Source of the DNA: Nitrospirota bacterium
GTDB lineage: Bacteria; Nitrospirota; Thermodesulfovibrionia; Thermodesulfovibrionales; Dissulfurispiraceae
Assembly (NCBI GenBank): GCA_016936655.1
Contig: JAFGXL010000025.1
Coordinates: 1-64,000, forward strand
Length of the DNA stretch: 64,000 nucleotides
Direction: 5' to 3'
The position numbers and the translations under genes were made by a program. Below the pieces are notes generated by a model. The model did no database searches, was not told where the DNA came from, and worked only from the letters and a program-made list of their open reading frames with translations. Of the stretch, positions 1 through 8,685 are shown one piece after another. Numbering within the stretch: the stretch's first letter is position 1; each line of letters opens with the position of its first letter.

Positions 1-317
1 GGGATGGACTGACTTGAGATATTTCGGCTGTGTTTTGGAAACACTACTTTGCGAAGAGTAGCGAAATACAGCCCCAACTGTCTGAGTAGCCAGAGGCGGC
101 GAGTTTTGTGGCTGGAGCGTATAGAGTATTTAGTAGTGTCAAAACCAGGCGCATGAACGAGAGTAGTACATCCCTTCTTGAAAGACTGAATATTAAAGTT
201 AGGAAATTGAGACTATCTGCATTTATTTTTGTTTTTGACTTTGGTTTTTGCTGCCGCTCTGTCGTACTAACGCACTGTTGTGCTGTTTTTTGTGCAGCAG
301 TGATATAATTTATTACC
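1..317. other. Left-edge region without a convincing gene; nested hairpins
   Basis: No reading frame here has protein-like composition or a plausible start. Positions 26-35 pair with 64-73 (10 bp including one G-T pair), enclosing a 5-bp stem 44-48/57-61 with a small loop. A second inverted repeat links ACACTACT (41-48) with AGTAGTGT (132-139). The structure could be part of a small RNA or the remnant of an accessory element cut by the window edge. I recognise no family. The last bases (301-309) form the waaA -10 element. Confidence 0.4.
301..309 (+). promoter_or_regulatory. Extended -10 promoter element of waaA
   Basis: TGA followed by a perfect TATAAT (304-309) is an extended -10 element. 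No good -35 box lies 16-18 bp upstream. The waaA ATG starts only 8 bases after the element and has no Shine-Dalgarno sequence, so transcription would begin at or next to the start codon (leaderless mRNA). This is inference from spacing alone. Confidence 0.5.
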
Positions 318-1556
318 ATGTTTTGGTCATACACAATTCTCTACTCAACCGCGCTTCTGCTTATGCTGCCTTACGAGTTTTTCAGAAGGCCTTCAACGCT
401 TAGGCGAAGATGGATTTCTGAGCGTCTTGGTTTTATTCCTAAATTTAAAGCGCAAAAGCGCATTATGATCCATGCTGTATCAGTCGGCGAGGTTATAGCA
501 TCTGAACCCATTGTTAAAAGACTCAAGGCAGAATACCCGGAGCTTGAGATCGTCATCTCAACAGTTACGGATACAGGGCAGAAGGTGGCTGGTGAACGGA
601 TAGGCAGCATCGCAAAAATAATATATGTGCCTTTTGATCTGCCATGCGCTGTTAACAAGATGCTCGATGCGGTAAAACCGCAGCTCTTCATGATAATGGA
701 GACAGAGCTCTGGCCAAACCTCATCAAGGCGCTTTATGACCGCAAAATCCCAACTGCACTTATAAACGGCAGGATATCTGAAAAATCATTCACAGGATAC
801 TGTAAGCTCAGATTTTTCTTCAGTAGGCTGCTCAGGATGATCTCGCTCTTCTGTGTGCAGACTCAGGAATATGCAGAGAGGATCAAGGCGCTCGGCGCAT
901 TGCCTGAATCTGTGGTTGTGACAGGCAATCTGAAATTTGAGATGAAGCCCTCAGCTGCTGCTCCTGAATGGACAGGCAAGCTTAAAGGATTAACAATAAT
1001 CGGAGGCAGCACACACGCAACAGAGGAGCAGCTTCTGCTTGAGGTGTATGGTTTGCTTATAAAAAAATATTCTGACATCAATCTTATTCTTGCGCCACGC
1101 CATCCTGAGAGATTTGATGATGTGGCGCAGCTCGCAAAGGCATCAGGACTGAGATATGTCAGAAGATCAGATATAGACAGCGGGTATTCAGATACATCGG
1201 GAATGGTTGTGATACTTGATGTTATGGGCGAACTTTCGAGCGTATATTCGGCATGTGATATTGCAGTAATGGGAGGCAGCTTTATTGAACATGGCGGACA
1301 AAATCTGTTGGAGCCTGCATCTTATGCAAAGGCGATAGTCTGTGGTTCCCATATGGAGAACTTCCCGTTTGCTCAGGATTTTTATAAAGCAGGAGCTGCA
1401 TTGAGATCAGAAAGAGAAGATCTTGCCGTTGTACTGCAGGGTCTGCTGACTGATACAGAAAGCATTCGTTTAATGGGTATAAAGGCCAAGGAGCTATTTG
1501 ATAAAAATGCAGGCGCAGTAGAAAGATCTATTGAGGCGATCAAAAAATATTTATGA
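318..1556 (+). CDS. waaA: 3-deoxy-D-manno-octulosonic acid (Kdo) transferase
   Basis: Transfers Kdo from CMP-Kdo to the lipid A precursor at the inner face of the cytoplasmic membrane. The 412-residue length is normal for the GT30 family. A hydrophobic N-terminal anchor (about residues 3-18) precedes the family motif HAVSVGE, whose Glu58 corresponds to the catalytic base. The C-terminal donor-binding region around residues 314-345 contains GGSFIEHGGQN and LEP. The ATG at 318 gives the classical MFW-type start and has no ribosome-binding site. lpxK overlaps its end by 4 bp, so the two are co-translated. Whether one or more Kdo units are added cannot be told from sequence. Confidence 0.96.
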   Translation: MFWSYTILYSTALLLMLPYEFFRRPSTLRRRWISERLGFIPKFKAQKRIMIHAVSVGEVIASEPIVKRLKAEYPELEIVISTVTDTGQKVAGERIGSIAKIIYVPFDLPCAVNKMLDAVKPQLFMIMETELWPNLIKALYDRKIPTALINGRISEKSFTGYCKLRFFFSRLLRMISLFCVQTQEYAERIKALGALPESVVVTGNLKFEMKPSAAAPEWTGKLKGLTIIGGSTHATEEQLLLEVYGLLIKKYSDINLILAPRHPERFDDVAQLAKASGLRYVRRSDIDSGYSDTSGMVVILDVMGELSSVYSACDIAVMGGSFIEHGGQNLLEPASYAKAIVCGSHMENFPFAQDFYKAGAALRSEREDLAVVLQGLLTDTESIRLMGIKAKELFDKNAGAVERSIEAIKKYL

Positions 1557-2572
1557 ATATTCTTGAGTACATATACTATTGCGGTTACTCGCTTAAAAAG
1601 AAGAGGTTATTGGCAGCGCAAAAGAGGTTGCCTTATCCCGTTGTGAGTATAGGTAATCTTACCTTAGGCGGCACAGGTAAAACACCTGCTGCAATAGCTC
1701 TTGCTGCTGAGGCTCTTAAACGTGGGTATCAGCCGGTTGTTCTCACTCGTGGATACAGGGGTAGGGCTAAAGGACCATGCTTCGTTACAAGATGCAAAGA
1801 TGACCTGCTCGACATTAGTTGCTGCGATAGGGTTAAAGATTCTGGTGATGAACCGATGTTAATAGCATCTAAATTGCCTGATGTTTATGTAGTTAAGTCT
1901 GCTGACCGTTATAAAGGAGGGCTATTTTTTCTTGAGAACTACAGATCTGTGGCTATTAGTCACAAGCCACTTTTTATACTTGATGATGGATTTCAGCATT
2001 GGCGTCTTTACAGGGATATTGATATTGTCCTTGTTGATGGCAGAAGAGGGTTCGGCAACACTAGAATGCTGCCTCTGGGCCCTATGCGCGGACCTTTTTC
2101 GGAACTAGCAGAAGCTGACTTTTTTGTTCTGACCAAGACGCTTAATAATAAAATTGAAGATGAGCTGAAGAGTATAAATCCTGATGCTCCTGTTTTTGCT
2201 TCTGAGTATGCAATGGGAGCTGTAGAAAATAAAAACAGATATCAGCTGAGCCGTGATGATATGAAGAAGATGCAGGTTTTTGCATTTTGCGGTCTGGCTG
2301 ATCCTGAATCATTCAGAAGCTCAGTATCGTCTTTATGCCCGAATATAACATCATTTATACAGTTCAGAGACCACTATTTATATACGCAGAAAGATGTTGA
2401 ACGAATACTCAAACAGGCTTCTGCTTCAGGTGCAGATGCTGTTATAACTACTAATAAGGATATGGTTAAGCTATTGGAGTTGGATATACCCAACTATATC
2501 TTCAGCCTCGGCATCGATTTTTCAGTGAGTACGGATTTTTACGAAAAGATATTCAGCAGAATAAATATTTGA
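1553..2572 (+). CDS. lpxK: Tetraacyldisaccharide 4'-kinase
   Basis: Phosphorylates the 4' position of the lipid A disaccharide, the step before Kdo addition by WaaA. The Walker A motif GGTGKT is at residues 39-44 after a membrane-associated N-terminus. The family motif DDGFQH is near residues 143-148 and a threonine/asparagine-rich TTNKD motif lies near the C-terminus. The 339 residues match the usual length. The ATG overlaps the waaA stop by 4 bp (ATGA). The gene ends 17 bp before the convergent uvrA end, with no obvious terminator between them. Confidence 0.96.
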   Translation: MNILEYIYYCGYSLKKKRLLAAQKRLPYPVVSIGNLTLGGTGKTPAAIALAAEALKRGYQPVVLTRGYRGRAKGPCFVTRCKDDLLDISCCDRVKDSGDEPMLIASKLPDVYVVKSADRYKGGLFFLENYRSVAISHKPLFILDDGFQHWRLYRDIDIVLVDGRRGFGNTRMLPLGPMRGPFSELAEADFFVLTKTLNNKIEDELKSINPDAPVFASEYAMGAVENKNRYQLSRDDMKKMQVFAFCGLADPESFRSSVSSLCPNITSFIQFRDHYLYTQKDVERILKQASASGADAVITTNKDMVKLLELDIPNYIFSLGIDFSVSTDFYEKIFSRINI

Positions 2573-2589
2573 ACCCGCATATTTGGTTT

Positions 2590-5352
2590 CTATGTTAAAT
2601 GTTCTTTCAGATATCTGCCTGTGTATGAATCTTTCTTTTTTATAAGGTCAGCAGGACTGCCCTGAAATATTATTCTGCCGCCTGCATCTCCGCCTTCAGG
2701 CCCCAGATCTACAATCCAGTCTGATTGAGAAACTACATCAAGGTTATGTTCGATTATGACGGCTGTATTGCCGGCATCAACAAGTTTTTTAATTATTTTG
2801 AGCAGCATCATCACATCCCTGTGGTGGAGTCCTACAGTCGGTTCATCTAGTATGTACATTATCCCTCGCGACATCGATTTTGACCCCATACTCAGTTCCG
2901 AGCATATCTTTAGCCTCTGAGCCTCTCCACCTGATATTGTTGTCGCCGGCTGCCCGAGTTGCATATACCCAAGACCGATATCTCTCATAAGGCTCAGGCG
3001 CGTGCGCAGTTCTGTATTGTCGATAAAGAAATCAAAGGCTTCATCGACAGTCATCTGTAGAACTTCATTAATGTTTTTCCCTTTGTATTGTATGCGTAAC
3101 ACATCGTTACGGTATCTTCTGCCGTTGCAGTCTTCGCACTTTACATATATATCTTCAAAAAAGTACATTTCAAGTTTCTGATAGCCTTCGCCTTTGCATG
3201 TCTCGCATCTGCCGCCTGATATATTAAATGAGAAGTGGCCGGGCCCGAACCCATGGGCTTTAGACTCAGGAAGTCCGGCAAAGATTTTTCTTATCGGTTC
3301 GAACATTTTTAGATATGTGAGCGGGTTTGAACGGGGAGTTCTGCCGATGGGGCTCTGGTCAATAAGTTTGGCGCCGTTGAGTTTTTCAAGACCGACAAGT
3401 TTTTTAAATGGCAGAGGATGTTCAGTATCTGTCCTGAAGTGTCTAGCAGCAGCATGATATAGAGTCTCTACTATTAGAGTGCTCTTGCCCGAGCCGGAAA
3501 CTCCTGTCACTGCAGTCATGGCATTAACAGGGATTCGGAGATCAACATTCTTAAGATTGTTACCTGATGCTCCTTTGAGACTTATAATATTTTTGCTGTC
3601 TGGAGTGAAAATGCTTTTTCCGCCTGATCTTTTTTCAAAATTTATATCTTCGTAATTTTCGCCTTTAATATATTTTGCTGTAAGAGTTTCTGATTTCAAA
3701 AAGTCAGAGATCTGGCCGTTAAAGACTATGTTGCCTCCAAGGTGGCCGCCCTCTGGACCCAGTTCTACAATCCAGTCGCTTGATGAGATTATATCCTTGT
3801 CATGTTCAACAACTATTATTGTGTTGCCCAGGTCGCATAGCCGGCGCATTATGTCCCCTATCCTTCTTGTGTCTCTGGGGTGCAGCCCTATCGTCGGTTC
3901 ATCAAGCACATAAAGCGTTCCCGTCAACGCAGAAGCGAGCTGGTTTGAAAGGTTTACTCTCTGGTACTCTCCGCCTGAAAGCGTCTTTGACTGTCTGCTT
4001 AGTGTTAGGTACTCTAGACCAACCTTCTTCATGAATTCTAGCTTTGCTCTTATCTGGCGCAGCGGCTCATCCGCAATGCTCCTTTGCATAAGGCTAAGGT
4101 CTATATTATCTATCCATTCAGATAGTTGAGTTACAGGCAGGTCAGATGCCTCTGCAATATTAAGTCCGCTGATCTTGTAGGCGAGCGCCTCGTCACAGAG
4201 TCTGTTCCCCTTGCATTTTGGGCATACTACTGGGCTTCTGTATCTGCTCAGCATTACACGAACATGCAGTTTATAGCGCTTAGGCTCCATCTCCTCAAAA
4301 AATGCGTTGATTCCATAGAAGCCGGAGCCGCCCTTATATATGAGCTCAATAGATTCTTTATCCAGATTTTTGTATGGAGTTTCTATGTCTAGTGATGATT
4401 TTTTAAGACCCTTTATCAGCTGCGTCTTCCACCATTTAAAACCAGGTTTTTCGAACAGCTCAATTGCCCCTCCAGATATTGAGAGCTCCTTGTCCGGTGT
4501 TATCAGCTCTTCATCATATATGAGTACATTGCCGAAGCCCTTGCACTTATCGCACGCGCATACAGGGTGGTTAAATGAAAATAGTATGGGCGAAGGCTCT
4601 GGTATGGATATATCGCAGTATTCGCATAAGCTCTGTTCGGAAAATAGGAGCTCTTTTGTTTCTTTAGGTTCTCTGCTGAAAAGAACGACTTTAATTTTCC
4701 CTTTCCCTTCACGCCATGCAGATTCTATAGAGTCAGAGAGTCTTGACTCATCGTTAATAGTAAGTCTGTCCAGAACTACCTCATTTGTGCCGGCAGATGC
4801 ATCAGCTTCAGATATGTCGATGATCTCTCCGTTTTTCCAGATTCGCAGGAATCCTGATTGTATGAGCTGTGGCAGAGCTGACTGGGTGCTGAATATGATC
4901 GCAGCACGTTCTCCATTGAATTTTTCTATAAGTTCAGCCTTTATTGATGATGTGTCCCACCTCTTTATCGGTCTGCTGCACTTTGGGCAGAATGGTACGC
5001 TGACTCTGGAGTAGAGTACTCTTAGCAGGTCATATGTTTCTGTGATTGTGCCTACTGTTGATCTGGAGCTCTTTACAGGATTTTTCTGTTCCAGAGCTAT
5101 TGATGGCCTTATGTTGCGTATAGAGTCAGCATCAGGCCTGTCGAGCTTTTCTATAAAGAGCCTAGCATATGTTGAGAGTGATTCGATAAATCTCCATTGG
5201 CCTTCCGCAAATATTGTATCGAATGCAAGGGATGACTTGCCTGAACCAGATACTCCGGTTACCGCTATGATTTTATTATGCGGGAGCTTTAGGGATATGT
5301 CTTTGAGGTTGTTCTGCCTGGCTCCCTCGATTATCAATTCACTGTAGGGCAT
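2590..5352 (-). CDS. uvrA: Excinuclease ABC subunit A
   Basis: DNA damage recognition ATPase of nucleotide excision repair; works as a dimer with UvrB. The 920 residues hold two ABC modules, each with a Walker A (GVSGSGKSS near residue 34, GVSGSGKST near 636) and an LSGGE or ISGGE signature. Zinc-binding pairs are present: CPKC near 125, paired Cys around 250-275, and CETC with CEDC around 730-760. The length is slightly short of the 940 of E. coli. The start lies 6 bases after a TAAAAT element with no ribosome-binding site. It stands alone, convergent with lpxK. Confidence 0.97.
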   Translation of the reverse strand: MPYSELIIEGARQNNLKDISLKLPHNKIIAVTGVSGSGKSSLAFDTIFAEGQWRFIESLSTYARLFIEKLDRPDADSIRNIRPSIALEQKNPVKSSRSTVGTITETYDLLRVLYSRVSVPFCPKCSRPIKRWDTSSIKAELIEKFNGERAAIIFSTQSALPQLIQSGFLRIWKNGEIIDISEADASAGTNEVVLDRLTINDESRLSDSIESAWREGKGKIKVVLFSREPKETKELLFSEQSLCEYCDISIPEPSPILFSFNHPVCACDKCKGFGNVLIYDEELITPDKELSISGGAIELFEKPGFKWWKTQLIKGLKKSSLDIETPYKNLDKESIELIYKGGSGFYGINAFFEEMEPKRYKLHVRVMLSRYRSPVVCPKCKGNRLCDEALAYKISGLNIAEASDLPVTQLSEWIDNIDLSLMQRSIADEPLRQIRAKLEFMKKVGLEYLTLSRQSKTLSGGEYQRVNLSNQLASALTGTLYVLDEPTIGLHPRDTRRIGDIMRRLCDLGNTIIVVEHDKDIISSSDWIVELGPEGGHLGGNIVFNGQISDFLKSETLTAKYIKGENYEDINFEKRSGGKSIFTPDSKNIISLKGASGNNLKNVDLRIPVNAMTAVTGVSGSGKSTLIVETLYHAAARHFRTDTEHPLPFKKLVGLEKLNGAKLIDQSPIGRTPRSNPLTYLKMFEPIRKIFAGLPESKAHGFGPGHFSFNISGGRCETCKGEGYQKLEMYFFEDIYVKCEDCNGRRYRNDVLRIQYKGKNINEVLQMTVDEAFDFFIDNTELRTRLSLMRDIGLGYMQLGQPATTISGGEAQRLKICSELSMGSKSMSRGIMYILDEPTVGLHHRDVMMLLKIIKKLVDAGNTAVIIEHNLDVVSQSDWIVDLGPEGGDAGGRIIFQGSPADLIKKKDSYTGRYLKEHLT

Positions 5353-5358
5353 TTTGTT

Positions 5359-5367
5359 ATTTTAACA
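5359..5367 (-). promoter_or_regulatory. Extended -10 element of uvrA
   Basis: Read on the minus strand the sequence is TGT-TAAAAT, then AACAAA, then the uvrA ATG. The extended TGn supports a promoter. No -35 hexamer is visible at the right distance. With six bases between the -10 box and ATG, the transcript would start at the start codon. No LexA-like operator was recognised. Confidence 0.4.
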
Positions 5368-5421
5368 TTTCAGGAGCGGTCTGGCTTGCCGGATGAAAGT
5401 TGCTGCAAGGCGCTGAAATAT

Positions 5422-5459
5422 AAGAGAGCCAAAGACCTGTTGGTTCTTGCCCCTCTCTT
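5422..5459 (-). terminator. Imperfect hairpin downstream of the PEP-CTERM gene
   Basis: AAGAGAG (5422-5428) pairs with CTCTCTT (5453-5459). The inner parts pair imperfectly around a short loop. It lies 16 bp after the end of the minus-strand PEP-CTERM gene. The T-tract on that strand is weak, so termination is likely but not certain. Confidence 0.4.
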
Positions 5460-5475
5460 TGTAATTTATCTGATT

Positions 5476-6225
5476 TTATCTAAGCAACTTTTTTCTGGAG
5501 TATAAGCCGATAAAAAAGAGCCCTGCAGCCAACAGTATTAATGTGCTGGGTTCAGGTATATTTGTAGTTGTAGCATCATGAGAAAAAGGGGCATTAACAG
5601 TTGTAACTCCTGGGAGCAGATTGTAGGTTATATTGTCTGTGTAGTATAGTCCGCCATCAGCTTTAAAACCGTATGCGTCAAAGTGCACTTTTTCCCATCC
5701 AGATAAGCTGACAGAATAGACATTTATCTGGCCAGTGCTGTCGAAGCTGGATGGATATTCTGTCATGAAATCTCCGATAGGTGAATCTTTGAGTGTGAAG
5801 TCTCCAAGGAAAAAGTCTGCCCATACTGAGGTTGAATCGAATATTCCATGAGGAGGCAGTACAGGGTGAACCCCTGTATCATAATGTGGAAAGTTTATGC
5901 CGCTCACAACTGAGGGGTTATCAGGATCATTAGTCGGTATTGATGGATCTGTGATTTTTATCGTTGTTTTTGGAGTAAAGTTTATTGATCCGCTCGTTCC
6001 GTAGAATGTTGTTGTGAGCTTGACATCAAATATGTCCCCATTTTTCAGGTCGCCTATTATCCAGATGTCAAAGTTTGATGCGCTTATGCTCCATGATTCT
6101 GTTGTTTCATCATAGGATGCTCCATCAATATAGAGCTGGAGCGCCGGATATGCCTGCACCGAAACAGGTGCGGAAGCTACGATTATACAGACAGCCAGCA
6201 CTGTAATGATCTTCTTCGCTAACAT
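5476..6225 (-). CDS. PEP-CTERM sorting-domain protein
   Basis: Secreted surface protein of 249 residues, unknown function. A Sec signal peptide covers residues 1-25 (positive start, hydrophobic stretch, then VQA before the mature chain). The body is rich in Thr, Ser, Asp and Gly, as usual for exported beta-rich proteins. It ends with the sorting signal: the tripeptide PEP in IPEPSTLILL, a membrane segment and a basic tail (SRKKLLR). In this system the exosortase/EpsH pathway processes such proteins at the membrane; no exosortase gene is in the window. It has a clear ribosome-binding site (AGGAGA) and a sigma-54-like promoter upstream. The body resembles choice-of-anchor type PEP-CTERM proteins, but I would not name a subfamily firmly. 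Confidence 0.9.
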   Translation of the reverse strand: MLAKKIITVLAVCIIVASAPVSVQAYPALQLYIDGASYDETTESWSISASNFDIWIIGDLKNGDIFDVKLTTTFYGTSGSINFTPKTTIKITDPSIPTNDPDNPSVVSGINFPHYDTGVHPVLPPHGIFDSTSVWADFFLGDFTLKDSPIGDFMTEYPSSFDSTGQINVYSVSLSGWEKVHFDAYGFKADGGLYYTDNITYNLLPGVTTVNAPFSHDATTTNIPEPSTLILLAAGLFFIGLYSRKKLLR

Positions 6226-6274
6226 CTATTCTCCTTTCAAATCCAGCTTTTGTTTAAATGATCTTCAAATTATT

Positions 6275-6292
6275 AAGCAATATGAATACCAA
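6275..6292 (-). promoter_or_regulatory. Sigma-54 (RpoN) promoter of the PEP-CTERM gene
   Basis: On the minus strand 6292 to 6276 reads TTGGTATTCATATTGCT. The -24 GG and -12 GC are exactly 10 bases apart, and the -12 box TTGCT is perfect. The start codon is about 50 bases downstream, leaving a 40-base leader with AGGAGA. PEP-CTERM genes in other bacteria are often under sigma-54 control through the PrsK/PrsR pair; the matching regulator is not in this window. Confidence 0.6.
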
Positions 6293-6440
6293 AAACTAAT
6301 AAGCTGAATTAATTGACATCTTTGAGGTCAGTGTAAAAAGAAGGTGTAAGGATATCCGAAAAAATGTCGAATAATCTTACAAATTTCAGGTCAAAGCAAT
6401 AATCAGGCCTGCAAAAAAGAAAATATATAATGCTTTGTTT

Positions 6441-6446
6441 TATAAT
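6441..6446 (+). promoter_or_regulatory. -10 element of mqnE
   Basis: A perfect TATAAT ends six bases before the mqnE ATG at 6453. There is no Shine-Dalgarno sequence and no consensus -35 box. A second TATAAT is at 6426-6431. Transcription from the nearer box would start at the ATG. Confidence 0.4.
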
Positions 6447-6452
6447 TTCAGA

Positions 6453-7541
6453 ATGCTAAAAGCTATTGAAGAAAAGGTGTATTCAAATAAAAGGATTTCT
6501 GCTGATGATGCCCTCTATCTTTATCAGACTGAAGATATCTTCAGTCTGGCAAAAATGGCATCTCATTTGAGAAAGATTAAAAACAGCGGCAATGCCTATT
6601 TTGTTATCAACCGTCATGTGAACCCTACCAATATATGTGTGAACAGATGCAAGTTCTGCGCGTTCAGCAGATCAAAAGGTGAAGAGGGCGCTTATGAGCT
6701 GAGTATTGAACAGATTATAAAAAAGCTTAAACCTGCTGCTGGGAGCGGTCAGAATTTTTCTGAAGTGCATATTGTTGGAGGGCTTCATCCTGATTGGCCG
6801 TTTCGGTACTATCTTGATCTATTGAGTTCTATAAAAAGAGAATTCCCTTCTATAGCGATCAAGGCATTTACAGCTGTAGAGATAGACTACCTCTCGAAGA
6901 TCAGCGGTTTGAGCGTAGAAGATACGATCGCCCAGCTCAAAAAAAGCGGTCTCGATCTTATGCCAGGCGGAGGGGCAGAGATATTTGATCCTTCAGTAAG
7001 AAATGCTCTTTGCCCTGAGAAAATATCTGGAGAAAGCTGGCTCAGTATCATGGAGGCAGCTCATAAGCAAGGCATAAAGGCAAACTCTACAATGCTGTAT
7101 GGGCATATCGAGAGTATTGAACACAGGATAGATCACATGATGAAGCTTAGAGAGCTTCAGGACAGGACTGGCGGTTTTCAGGCATTTATACCTCTTAAAT
7201 ATCATCCGCAAAATACAGAGGCAGGAGGCTTTGAAAGCTCAGGGATAGACGACCTTAAGACTATAGCAATCAGCAGAATAGTTCTCGACAATTTTGATCA
7301 CATTAAAGCCTACTGGATAATGCTGGGTGAAAAGGTCTCCCAGATTGCGCTCATGTTTGGCGCAGATGATCTGGATGGCACAGTTATAGAAGAAAAGATC
7401 ACGCATTCAGCAGGAGCAACATCCAAAGAAGGGATGACAAGGCAGGAGCTTGTGAATATGATTACAAGGGCAGGCAGAGTGGCTGTTGAGCGAGATGCAT
7501 ATTATAATCACATAAAGGTTTATGACAGGCAGGGGATATGA
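6453..7541 (+). CDS. mqnE: Aminofutalosine synthase (radical SAM)
   Basis: Joins 3-[(1-carboxyvinyl)oxy]benzoate to the adenosyl radical to give aminofutalosine, the second step of futalosine menaquinone synthesis in the cytoplasm. The radical SAM cluster motif is Cys62-x3-Cys66-x2-Cys69 within NICVNRCKFCAF. Further family features are HIVGGLHPD and the glycine-rich LMPGGGAEIF. The 362 residues from this ATG fit the family; an upstream TTG at 6435 would add six residues and is less likely. mqnC overlaps by 4 bp. The sister enzyme MqnC has a similar fold, but the order and the longer HPD loop fit MqnE here. Confidence 0.93.
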   Translation: MLKAIEEKVYSNKRISADDALYLYQTEDIFSLAKMASHLRKIKNSGNAYFVINRHVNPTNICVNRCKFCAFSRSKGEEGAYELSIEQIIKKLKPAAGSGQNFSEVHIVGGLHPDWPFRYYLDLLSSIKREFPSIAIKAFTAVEIDYLSKISGLSVEDTIAQLKKSGLDLMPGGGAEIFDPSVRNALCPEKISGESWLSIMEAAHKQGIKANSTMLYGHIESIEHRIDHMMKLRELQDRTGGFQAFIPLKYHPQNTEAGGFESSGIDDLKTIAISRIVLDNFDHIKAYWIMLGEKVSQIALMFGADDLDGTVIEEKITHSAGATSKEGMTRQELVNMITRAGRVAVERDAYYNHIKVYDRQGI

Positions 7542-8650
7542 GAGAAAGAATGACAAATGAAGATGCCCTGTCTTTACTTAAATCATCAGACCTGCTCGAC
7601 CTTGGCAGCATTGCAGACAGTGTAAGAAAAGAGCTGCATCCGGACGGAACAGTTACTTTTGTTGTTGACCGCAATATTAACTACACAAATGTATGCATCA
7701 ACAAATGCAGATTCTGTGCGTTTTATAGAGATCCGGGCAGCTCTGACGCGTATGTGCTTTCGAGGGAAGAGCTCTTTAAAAAAATAGAAGAGACGATCGC
7801 CTTGGGAGGCACTCAGATACTCATTCAGGGTGGACTCAATCCTGACCTTGATCTTGACTACTACATTAATCTTCTCAGGTCGATAAAGGAACACTACTCA
7901 ATAAACATTCATGGCTTTTCCCCTCCGGAAATATGTTATCTTGCTGACAAGCATGCTATAGGCATTAAAGAGACTCTCAAAAAGCTCATGGACGCAGGGC
8001 TTGACTCTATGCCTGGTGGGGGTGCAGAGATACTTTCTGACAGGGTGCGAGATGCCTTGAGTCCGAGAAAGATAAAGTCTGGCCGATGGCTTAATGTGAT
8101 GGAAGAGGCGCATCATCTCGGCATGAGAACTACTGCCACAATGATGTTCGGAAGTGTTGAGACTCCAGAGGAGATAATCGAGCATCTCGATTCAATAAGA
8201 TCTCTCCAGGACAAGACCGGCGGGTTCACAGCGTTTATCCCCTGGACATTTCAGCCCGGCAATACGGAACTGGCTGATACAGAACAGAAACAGCTCAGCA
8301 GTACTACAGCTCAGCATAATGGATATTCAGCAGCAGACAAAAATAAACAAGAACGAATAAGGCAGGCAACTGCTGCGGATTATCTAAGGGTGCTTGCACT
8401 CTCAAGAGTTTATCTAGACAATATAAAAAATATTCAGGCCTCATGGGTTACACAGGGCATTAAGATGGCTCAGATAGCGCTCAGGTTTGGAGCAAATGAT
8501 TTCGGCTCCACAATGATAGAGGAAAATGTTGTGAAGGCTGCAGGCGTATCATACAGAATCAGCATGGAAGAGATAGTTCATGGCGTAAAGGCAGCAGGCT
8601 TTGCTCCTGCGCAGAGAGATACTTACTATAATCTGCTCAGGGAATTTTAA
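7538..8650 (+). CDS. mqnC: Cyclic dehypoxanthinyl futalosine synthase (radical SAM)
   Basis: Cyclises dehypoxanthine futalosine, the step after MqnB in the menaquinone pathway. Radical SAM cysteines are Cys53, Cys57 and Cys60 (NVCINKCRFCAF). SMPGGGAEIL and PWTFQPGNTEL are family features. Between PGNTEL and ATAADYLRVLALSR there is an extra Gln/Ser/Thr/Lys-rich stretch of about 25 residues (roughly 249-274) not usual in the family, probably a surface loop. The ATG overlaps the mqnE stop. MqnA and MqnD, which make the pathway precursors, are not in the window. Confidence 0.93.
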   Translation: MRERMTNEDALSLLKSSDLLDLGSIADSVRKELHPDGTVTFVVDRNINYTNVCINKCRFCAFYRDPGSSDAYVLSREELFKKIEETIALGGTQILIQGGLNPDLDLDYYINLLRSIKEHYSINIHGFSPPEICYLADKHAIGIKETLKKLMDAGLDSMPGGGAEILSDRVRDALSPRKIKSGRWLNVMEEAHHLGMRTTATMMFGSVETPEEIIEHLDSIRSLQDKTGGFTAFIPWTFQPGNTELADTEQKQLSSTTAQHNGYSAADKNKQERIRQATAADYLRVLALSRVYLDNIKNIQASWVTQGIKMAQIALRFGANDFGSTMIEENVVKAAGVSYRISMEEIVHGVKAAGFAPAQRDTYYNLLREF

Positions 8651-8685
8651 AATCCAAGAAAAATAATTACAACTCGGAGGTTTTG

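Noticed and set aside
44-334. Minus-strand 96-codon frame at the left edge
   Set aside because: It covers the waaA promoter and start, has no recognisable motif and no ribosome-binding site; the hairpins in this stretch explain its sequence better.
4340-5014. A 224-codon open frame opposite uvrA
   Set aside because: It lies antisense within the strongly conserved uvrA gene, has Ser-rich composition typical of shadow frames and no ribosome-binding site.
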